Assembly (NCBI RefSeq): GCF_001660625.3 | Contig: NC_030430.2 | Span: 13,354,227-13,418,226 of the forward strand | DNA from: Ictalurus punctatus | Taxonomy: Eukaryota; Chordata; Actinopteri; Siluriformes; Ictaluridae | Length of the DNA: 64,000 nucleotides | Reading direction: 5' to 3' | Shown: positions 57,237 through 64,000 of the stretch, piece by piece | How the letters are laid out: every line of letters begins with the position of its first letter | Numbering within the stretch: the first letter of the stretch is position 1 | The notes under the pieces: model-generated | The model's input: the letters and a program-made list of their open reading frames with translations, nothing else | Databases searched by the model: none | Told to the model about the DNA's origin: nothing | Made by a program: the position numbers and the translations under genes

Positions 57237-57497
57237 CTTGCGCTAAGGAGACACCCCTAGAGTGTGACCCAATGTTAGAAACCGGCACACTCAAATTCTC
57301 AGAGCACGTAGTCATTGCAGCATTACACTGATTACTTTCAGAGGTTTCGTCCTTGGATGAAACTCCCAACTTCTCAGCCACCACTGAACTGTCTCCTGTG
57401 CAATAGGCCCATAAGCTCCAATAGTCTCCAAGATCCAGCTTTATCTTGCTCAGTGTTGATAGGATTGACCCTACGCATGTTGGGGATAGAAACACCC

Positions 57498-58040
57498 TCA
57501 TCGTAGCAGAATCCTTATAACCCCTAGAAAAGTTGACCACTGCACTGGGGAAAGCATACTTTTCTGAGGTTCAATCTGAGCCCCAAGCTCTTCATGTGGG
57601 CGAGAACAACATCTCGATGTTGAACCGCCAGTTCCCTGGATCATGCTAGAATTAAACAGTCGTCTAGGTAGTTTAGTACATGGATGCCCTGGAGTCACAG
57701 TGGAGTCAGAGTGACATCCATGCACTTTGTGAAGGTGGGAGGGGATAAAGCTAGTGATATTTCTATGTTGAAATATGCACCTTTTATTTCTATCGACACA
57801 AACCAGTCCTCAAACTGAATCTGTGGAACGATAAGTTTGAGCGTCAGCATCTTGAACCTGTATGTCCGAAGAGTACAGCTCAGATGACGCAGATCTAAAA
57901 TTGACTGCATACTCCTCTATTTTTTGCGGACCAGAAAATAACGGCTGTAAAAACCTCCCTCCCTCAGCGAACGGGGTACTTGTTCTATGGCCCCTTTGTC
58001 CAAGAGGGATCTTACTTCCTGTGCTAACGTTGGGCTCGCT
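57498..58040 (-). pseudogene. DIRS reverse transcriptase N-terminal half, degenerate
   Basis: Contains LAQEVRSLLDKGAIEQVP, GGFYSRYFLVRKK, QSILDLRHLSCTLRTYRFKM and IQFEDWFVSIEIKGAYFNIE. The catalytic YLDD is at 57659-57670 in another frame, and ALTPL and SPVQWSTFLGV segments mark the thumb. Stops occur after KKK and after LILA. Confidence 0.85.
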
Positions 58041-58420
58041 ACAATGCTACAACGCCTTCTGGAGGTCAGCATCCAGCAACAAACAGCCACACAGCAGCTC
58101 GCCCACAGCCTACAAGCCGAACGCCCTCATCCGCACAACCAAAAGATGGCTTCAGTCGGACATACACACCGCCACCAAGGTGGCAGAAAAGTTGGCCATG
58201 GACCGGTTTTTAAGGGCTTTACCACAAACAGAACACCAGGTCATGGGGGTACATGCCCCAGGGACCCCCCAGGCCACCCTGGAGCACGCATTGGCCACCC
58301 TGGAACTCGGCCGGGAAGAACAGCGAACCCGTAGTCTGCCCCAAGTGTTCCTGCCCCACCGGCCAGACCACCAGCGCTATCCTGAGGGGGGGAGGACCCT
58401 CTGGAGTTCACCTGTCCGTG
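58040..58420 (+). pseudogene. Gmr1-like gag, SCAN-like segment
   Basis: Frame 3 begins ATMLQRLLEVSIQQQTATQQ LAHSL, then frame 1 continues KVAEKLAMDRFLRALPQTEH and TPQATLEHALATLELGREEQ. The MDRFLRALP motif resembles the helical SCAN-related fold of this gag group. A deletion and frame change near 58130-58145 join the two. Confidence 0.65.
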
Positions 58421-58487
58421 AGACCCCCACGGACGAACCCATGACCACGGAGCCAGACTTAGGGCCACCCAAGAAGGCCCGAAAGCC

Positions 58488-59537
58488 GTGGTTGGCGGGT
58501 GCGCCCTCCACTCACCGAACCCGCCAAAAGCCCCTACCCTGATGGTATGGGTTGAGGGGAGCCCGGTCACTGCCCTGTCAGACACCGGGAGTACCGTGAC
58601 CCTCACCCGGCAGACGATCCTGCCTAAAGAACTCGGCCGCAGCGGGACCATCACCGTAACCTGCGTCCATAGGGATACCAGGGAAGTCAAAGCAGCCGAG
58701 GTCCAGGTCTGCGGAAAAGCAGGCTCCTGGTCACTCCTAGTCGGCATTATCCCTGACCTCCCGGTGCCCCTGCTCCTCGGAAGAGACTGGCCAGGGTTCC
58801 CAGCCAGCCCAGCGCCAAAAACCGGCAGGGCACTGAGACGCCTGAAGGAGACCCCAGTCTGGCAGGCCTACTTGGTGGAGGGCGAAGGAGACGCCACAGC
58901 AGACGGTAAGCCGCACACACATGCTAACCTGATGTTGTCTGTGTTTCAACAGTTGAACCGGCAGGGAAATTTTGTGCGGGAGCAGAAGGAGGATGACCAC
59001 CTGAATCACTGTTGGGCCCAGGTGCGACAGATAGAAGGGGTCGACCAGGACCCTGACCAGAGGCTACCCTCCTCCTACTTCCTCATTTGGGGTGGTCTCC
59101 TCTACCAGCAAGCCTGCCGCCGAGGGGAGCTTGTGGACCTCCTGGTAGTCCCCAAAACCAAAACACAGACTCTGATGCACCTGGCCCATACCCATCCGCT
59201 CAGCGGCCACCTGGGAGCACAAAACACCCTGGAAAAGCTAAGGGATCACTTTGTCTGGCCAGGGATGGACGTAGAAGGCTCCCCTTATTCCTCTACCCAT
59301 CATAGGTGTCCCCTTCGAATGGATTGGTATGGATCTCATGGGGCTGCTTCCCAAGTCCGCCCGGGGTCACGAGTACGTACTCGTCATACTGGACTACGCC
59401 ATCCGATACCCCGAGGCAGTACCACTCCGCAAAGCCACCTCCCGCAATATCGCGAAGGAGCTGATGCTCCTCTTCAGCCGGGTGGGGATACCCAGACATC
59501 TTGCCTGAACAAGGTATGCCTTTTGTGTCCAAACTAA
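58488..59537 (+). pseudogene. Gmr1-like protease and integrase polyprotein, partly open
   Basis: A 349-codon frame starts in the protease: ALSDTGSTVTLTRQTIL (active-site DTG), VAL... and LPVPLLLGRDW (flap and dimer region), residues about 25-105. An in-frame linker leads to the integrase zinc-binding half, HTHPLSGHLGAQNTLEKL then HFVWPGMDVE (two His kept, the Cys pair deleted), residues about 225-265. After about 59280 the true frame changes. In frame 2 the catalytic core continues VPFEWIGMDLMGLLPKSARG (first Asp) and YVLVILDYAIRYPEAVPLRK. The second catalytic Asp is Glu (PEQG at about 59504-59515) and VYHPQTNGLVE carries the Glu. Confidence 0.75.
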
Positions 59538-59734
59538 TGGCTGATTTGTGTCAGCTCTTGAAGGGTTAAGCACCTAAAGGCGTCCGTATACCACCCCCAG
59601 ACCAATGGGCTTGTTGAAAGCTCCATTAATTAAGCTCCATTATTTATACTGTATTTACTCAGTAGATAACCAATATGTTTCAAAAAGACTATGATATCAA
59701 TACCAATAGGGTTAAAAAAGAGATCATCTACATT

Positions 59735-59850
59735 ACTATTATGTTCTAAAAAAGGGGTTTTCAATTTACTATTAGGCTCTAAAAAAGGGCTTTTCAATTT
59801 ACTATTATGTTCTAAAAAGGGGCTTTTCAATTTACTATTATGTTCAAAAG
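59735..59850. repeat. 33-bp tandem repeat, 3.5 copies
   Basis: Units starting ACTATTATGTTCTAAAAAAG begin at 59735, 59768, 59801 and 59834 with exact 33-base spacing. As 33 is a multiple of three, every frame remains open through it. Unit-to-unit differences are few (GTTC versus GCTC, one A more or less). Confidence 0.9.
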
Positions 59851-60264
59851 TGGAGAGACAAAACAATTTAGAGTGATCTTGGTCTCACTATTATCTCGTG
59901 GGGGGGGGGGCAGCTTGACTCAGCTACCCTTATAAATGGCTCTTCATGGTTTTCTCTTAAAATTAAGGCCTTCCTTGCGAGACAAGAATCTTCACCATCT
60001 GAATTATGAGTAAGTTACATTTCTCTGTATTTCTGGTTTATAATTTATTTTCATATTTGCTCTATATCTCTATTTTATATATAGTTGTACTGCTTGAAAA
60101 CGGTTTACTGTACTTCCTACTTCATAATATCATTATATTACCCTTCTACTGTCCTACATATCCTACTATTCTGTATTTTATAAAGAGTTTTCTATTATTA
60201 TAAGATATTACCCCCTTATAATATCTTAATACTCCTTTTTATTATTCTTATGAAGTTATAATGT

Positions 60265-60265
<1 letters not shown>

Positions 60266-60335
<70 letters not shown>
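60266..60335. repeat. (TG)35 microsatellite
   Basis: Pure TG array. Confidence 0.97.
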
Positions 60336-60338
<3 letters not shown>

Positions 60339-60584
60339 GTCTACATGCCTGCCCTTGACTGTACGAGAGCGTGTGTGTGTGTGGTAGCACTCCTCAGCTC
60401 TTATACTTCTTTTTGACTTTTTGACTAATAAACCATAGTGTAGTACTCTTAAAGATCTTAAAGTGTGAATCCAATTCGTCAATATCCACCTAACACCGCT
60501 TCTGTGTGTCTTGGTGCCCGTCATTTCTTCTTCTCCCCTTTACTGGATACTAGGTCTCCCTCATGTTTATTTCATGTCATTTTT

Positions 60585-61479
60585 TATCCACAACACTCCT
60601 CACAAGATTTCTGACCAGGAAGTCAGAAGAATAGTTAGAAGAGTAGCCCAAGTGCCAAGGACTACTTGGAAAAAAACTCCAGAAAGGTAGACGGAACCAT
60701 CGTCACAGAGAAAACAATAGGCAATGCACTCCACTGGTCATGTTCACCCTGAAAGACTCCATTACTAAAGGAAAGGCATGTCGAAGCTCGTTTAAAGTTT
60801 ACTACAACTTATTTGGATAAGCCTATGAAAAACTGGGAGAGTGTAGTCTGGTCAGACAAGAGCAAAATTTAACTTTTTGGCTGTCATACTACACACCATG
60901 TTTGGAGAAGAAATGGCACTGCACATCACCCTTAAAACACTATACCAACAGTGAAGTTTGGATGGTACTGGCATACTTCATATAATTGAAGGAACGATGA
61001 ATGGATGAAATTTTTGAGAAGAATCTGTTTCCATCCACCAGGATGATGATGAGACGTGGGTGGACCACACAGCAGGACAATGATCCAAAGCATACAGCAA
61101 AGGAAACTCTCAATTGGTTTCAGAGAAAAAAAAATCAAGGTGTTTGAATAGCCCAGTCAGTCATCTGACTTGAATCCAATTGAACAAGATTTAAAGACCA
61201 TATGTTTAGAAGAATGGGCCAAAATCACATCTACATACTGCGGCTGATTAATTTCTTCATACAGGAAGCGTCTTGAAGCTATCACTACAAGCAAAGCCTT
61301 CTCCACTAAGCATTAAAATAAATTTCAGTTAGTGTGGACTTTAATATTTGGATTTCTTTATATGTGTGGATTTCTTGAGTTAATACCAAAGTCTGGTGAA
61401 AAATGTTATGTGGATAGCCTCATTGGAAATATATTTACTGAAATAAATGTTGATGCGTTCAATACTTATTTCCCCACTG
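60585..61479 (+). mobile_element. Tc1 element with decayed transposase and right terminus
   Basis: Same family as 15653 but in the opposite orientation. The transposase runs from the DNA-binding region (KISDQEVRRIVRRVAQVPRT) through ETKTIGNAL-like and HVEARLKF blocks, SVVWSDKSKI and SSDLNPIEQDLKT near the catalytic Glu. The right end is AATACTTATTTCCCCACTG followed by TA. It has stops in every frame and lacks the left terminus, so it is dead. Confidence 0.88.
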
Positions 61480-61609
61480 TAAGTTCACATGGCTAGCAAG
61501 GGCCCTTTGGAGTCTCCAAAAGGTGGTTTTGGCAAAACACAAAATGGTCCAATTGTGTTTTCCAGCAAATAGCTCCCAACTGTAGCCATCTGCAGGGATC
61601 TGTATGCAC

Positions 61610-61640
<31 letters not shown>

Positions 61641-62564
61641 GAAAAAATCCCTTCTATTTCATTATGTTCTAACTTCTATTACTCAATACTAGTAGCACTT
61701 ACACTTCAGAGTGTCACTTTTCAAAAGAGACCAAAATCATGCATGTACTCCAAATGGTTCAAGACCGGCTTTAATTTTACTTTGGGATAGGCATATTTTA
61801 GGCTAATTTTACAGGAGCTTTACGTGTGCATGCACACATATTTCAGTCATGATGCAGAGACAGGGTTTATAGGTAAGTGTTGCATGCATTTACGTTCTTG
61901 TGCACCATGAGCTAACTGCGTGTTGTGCCTGTCTTCAGTGCTGTGCGTCCACTGGCCTTCAGGTGAATGTAGATTTGGTTGGCATGAAGGCGTATCTGCT
62001 TGCTCACCTGGATATTTTTATCTTCTTTCTGTGCGTTTTATCAAAGTTTTCAGAGTAATGTTGTTCCAAATGCATCTTAAGTGTAAACAATAAAACTATA
62101 AACTAGTTTAAATGGGGAAAAAATCCCTTATGATATCTAGTATATAATGTCTTCAACAGGTGGGTGACATGCTCGTGCTCCCCAACCACTTTTTGATTGA
62201 GTTACTTTTTTAGTTTCTCAGAGCGTTGTCTTTAATAAAATGTCTCCTCTATTATAAAATATCACTGTGAATAGCTATAAATGAACAGCACGAGCTACTA
62301 GATCAGTTTCCTCCCTGCTTTTCAGCTTTGCTTTGGCAATATAATCACCTTAATGTATAATAGATTTATTTACAGAAAAATACAATCATGATGTGGCATG
62401 TGTGAATATAAAGCCTGAGGTTTTATATCATCTGCCTTTATATCAGCCAATTTCATTCTGCAGGATTTCACACTTTTTTTTCTTTTAACAGGTTCCCAGT
62501 ATGGGACAGGTGATACAACCAATCATCCATCATTTAATTTCACACTAGTTAAATTGATGGTGTT
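61480..62564. other. Non-coding stretch
   Basis: An A27 run at 61610-61636 may be the poly(A) tail of a lost retrocopy. Otherwise AT-rich unique DNA without exon or transposon signature. Confidence 0.45.
61610..61636. repeat. Homopolymer A27
   Basis: Twenty-seven consecutive A on the + strand. Possible poly(A) tail, but nothing upstream is identifiable as a retrocopy. Confidence 0.95.
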
Positions 62565-62934
62565 TGTTACGCCACGGCGAAGTCGCAGCCGCTGTGCCGG
62601 CCGGACTACACATCCCAGCCACACCCGCGCTCAAGTTCGCCAAAATACTGAGTGCAAACACCTGCGTGCTGCCCAAGGTTATTTAAGACCCTATTAACAA
62701 CAATGTGGTGCAAAGTAACGCTAAGGCTTTCTCTACATTGGCTTGTTACCACGCTCTCTACGAAAAATTGTATCTTCATTGGTTTTGGAACTTCCGCCTC
62801 GTTCTCAACTACGATTCTGGATTTACGTTTTGGATTATTGTGTTTGCCTCGGACTTTGTGCTCCACGCTTCACGACTCGCTCTCCTATCTGCTTATCCTC
62901 GGCCCGCGCTTGCCTCGTACCAGGTAACGTGACA
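62565..62934 (+). mobile_element. 5' LTR of a Ty3/gypsy element
   Basis: 370 bases from TGTTACGCCACGG to GTAACGTGACA, with TG...CA ends. It is distinctly GC-richer than the flank (CpG-rich start), has a TATA-like GGTTATTTAAGACC at about 62678-62691, and is followed at once by GATTATTTCGCCGATC and gag. The same junction style (ACGTGACA then GATTA/GAATAC-TTTCGCC then ATG-GAGGC) is seen antisense at 46200. I see no classical tRNA primer-binding site here, so a self-priming type is possible (inference). Confidence 0.85.
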
Positions 62935-62950
62935 GATTATTTCGCCGATC

Positions 62951-63809
62951 ATGGAGGCAGCGGGCGGCCCGGTTGGGTACAGGTGTGTCGGGAGAAGGAC
63001 CTATTGCTAAGCGCGAAGGACGAACAGATTGACTGCCTCACGCAACAACTAGAGCAGCTCTACGTCACCGATGGGCAACCCATGGCTCCCGCTGCAGTCG
63101 GCTTTCGTTCCGCTTTTTTCCCGCGCACAAGCTCCAGCTGCGCACGCAGCACTCACCCCAGTGCCGCTGGTTGTACACTATCCGCCCATGCCGACACCAG
63201 AGCGCTATACCGGCAAGTCCGACCAATGTAAGGGTTTCATGCTGCAATGTATCTTGCTCTTCGAAAATAACCCAGAGATGCCGGAGGAGCGCCGGTTAGC
63301 ACACTTCATTGAACTACTCTCCGGTCGCGCCCTGGAGTGGGCCACGGCAGAATGGGCGCGAGGAGGAATGGTCCAACCAGCGCTCACAGAGTTTCTCACG
63401 TGCTTCCAACGCACATTTGATCATTCCCCAGATGGCTGGGAGACTGGGCAGGAGCTCCTCGCGATTGCACAGGGTCCTCGCGGTGTGGTGGATTATGCCC
63501 TGGAATTCTGCACCGTAGCTGCACGGAGTGGGTGGAATGAGCCGGCACTTAAGACCGCTTTTCGGCAAGGTCTCAACCCTGGGCTGGTCCGGGAACTAGC
63601 GTGCCGGGGTGAACAACTGACCCTTGACGAGCTCATCAACCTAGCGGTAAGGCTGGACCGCCTTCGCCGCACTAATTGCCCCGCGATGTGGAATCCCACT
63701 GCCCATGCAGCTCGGCCTGGCACGGATCCGTGAGGCGGAGAGAGAGAAGCGACGCTGAGAGGTAAGGTGCTTCTACTGCGGGGAGAGCTCTCACTTCGTT
63801 CGCCAGTGC
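62951..63809 (+). pseudogene. Ty3/gypsy gag, frameshifted
   Basis: The ATG at 62951 opens only 19 codons. The following segment reads on in another frame (EKDLLLSAKDEQIDCLTQQL, a coiled coil), and from 63071 a 220-codon frame carries the capsid: PERYTGKSDQCKGFMLQCIL, FIELLSGRALEWATAEWARG and RQGLNPGLVRELACRGEQLT. It stops at 63731. The zinc knuckle CFYCGESSHFVRQC (63768-63809, intact CCHC) is in frame 3. At least three frame changes, so gag is not translated as one protein. Confidence 0.88.
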
Positions 63810-64000
63810 CCACAACGGAGGGCGCGATCAACGGAGGAGGGCCCCATCAACCAACCTCGTTGTCCCTGGGTGAGTGTGTTCCAATTATCTAAAGCTGATT
63901 CTCTAGCGTTTCCTGTGTTGCTCAAATGGTCAGACAAATCTTTTGTGCTTTCAGCACTCATCGACTTGGGGGCAGCGGAAAACTTTGATGAGCAGACAGC
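63810..64000 (+). pseudogene. Ty3/gypsy protease start, truncated by window edge
   Basis: Frame 3 continues open from the zinc knuckle through SADSLA-like/SDKSFVLSALIDLGAAENF. The active-site Asp (codon 63963-63965) is followed by Leu and Gly, whereas retropepsins have Ser or Thr between them. The element runs beyond 64000, so RT, RNase H and integrase may still lie outside the window. Confidence 0.8.

Larger units (their letters stand above)
55446..58040 (-). mobile_element. DIRS-like tyrosine-recombinase retrotransposon, antisense
   Basis: Minus-strand order from 58040: RT, RNase H, then tyrosine recombinase, and a terminal region with inverted repeats (55446-55493 versus 55708-55754, about 43 of 47 matching). 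This is the DIRS1 layout (RT-RH-YR, no integrase, no ordinary LTRs). ORF1 and the 5' end are missing because the element is cut at about 58040. Many frameshifts. Confidence 0.88.
58040..59640 (+). mobile_element. Gmr1-like Ty3/gypsy fragment (gag - protease - integrase)
   Basis: Order: SCAN-like gag segment (58040-58420), retropepsin (58488 onward), then directly the integrase zinc-binding and catalytic modules, ending near 59630. In ordinary gypsy elements RT and RNase H would lie between protease and integrase. In the Gmr1 group they follow integrase, giving a copia-like order. The linker between protease and integrase here is short and in frame, so the order looks native rather than a deletion. 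The 5' end abuts the DIRS at about 58040. The 3' half is absent. Confidence 0.8.
59641..60584. other. Non-coding stretch with minisatellite
   Basis: Holds the 33-base tandem repeat (59735-59850), an AT-rich block and a GT array. Open frames on both strands reflect the 33-base periodicity, not genes. Confidence 0.5.

Noticed and set aside
59735..59850. CRISPR-like array
   Set aside because: Units are contiguous, with no unique spacers, in a vertebrate genome. It is a minisatellite.

Overview
The window looks like intergenic and intronic DNA from a bony fish, most likely a teleost. The evidence is the repeat content: Tc1/mariner relics, L2-, L1- and CR1/Rex-type LINEs, Ty3/gypsy and DIRS retrotransposons, tRNA-headed SINEs and MITEs, plus about thirty long, nearly pure dinucleotide microsatellites. 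Base composition is AT-rich. I see no bacterial operons, rRNA, functional tRNA, CRISPR or phage. I cannot name the species.

Layout. 1-15.6 kb is almost gene-free and microsatellite-rich, with a Tc1 end (5.08 kb) and one SINE (8.1 kb). 15.6-27.1 kb holds an antisense Tc1 transposase relic, an isolated exon-like segment (18.135 kb, + strand), a 1.9-kb block bounded by inverted repeats (19.7-21.65 kb), a gypsy integrase remnant (23.3-24.3 kb), an antisense L1 remnant (24.3-25.95 kb) and two more Tc1-type fragments. 27.3-32.0 kb carries the best host-gene candidate: up to eight short minus-strand exons whose splice sites and phases agree with one another. An L2 LINE with an uninterrupted 453-codon reverse-transcriptase frame (28.8-30.65 kb) lies in one of its introns. 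I do not recognise the encoded protein.

32.9-53.8 kb is a nest of transposons. A decayed gypsy (36.0-39.2 kb) is split by two LINE tails. A long antisense L2 still shows ORF1 esterase, endonuclease and RT pieces and is split by a Tc1 scrap (42.05-45.35 kb). There are gypsy gag/LTR relics, a solo-LTR-like block, several SINEs with clear target-site duplications, and an unrecognised degenerate coding block on the minus strand (50.64-51.41 kb). 54.05-55.25 kb has two plus-strand exon-like segments in compatible phase, with a MITE in the putative intron. 55.45-58.04 kb is an antisense DIRS-like element. It abuts a plus-strand Gmr1-like Ty3/gypsy fragment in which protease is followed directly by integrase (58.04-59.64 kb). 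The end has a Tc1 transposase relic (60.6-61.5 kb) and the 5' LTR, gag and start of protease of another gypsy element (62.565 kb to the window edge).

How it fits together. The autonomous elements are mostly broken by frameshifts, stops, deletions or nested insertions. The SINEs probably depended on LINE machinery in trans. Only the exon-like segments at 18.1, 27.3-32.0 and 54.05-55.25 kb look like host protein-coding DNA. Domain calls come from reading motifs by eye. Element names at clade level (L2, L1, CR1/Rex, Tc1, DIRS, gypsy, Gmr1) follow established family hallmarks, and exact subfamily names were not attempted.
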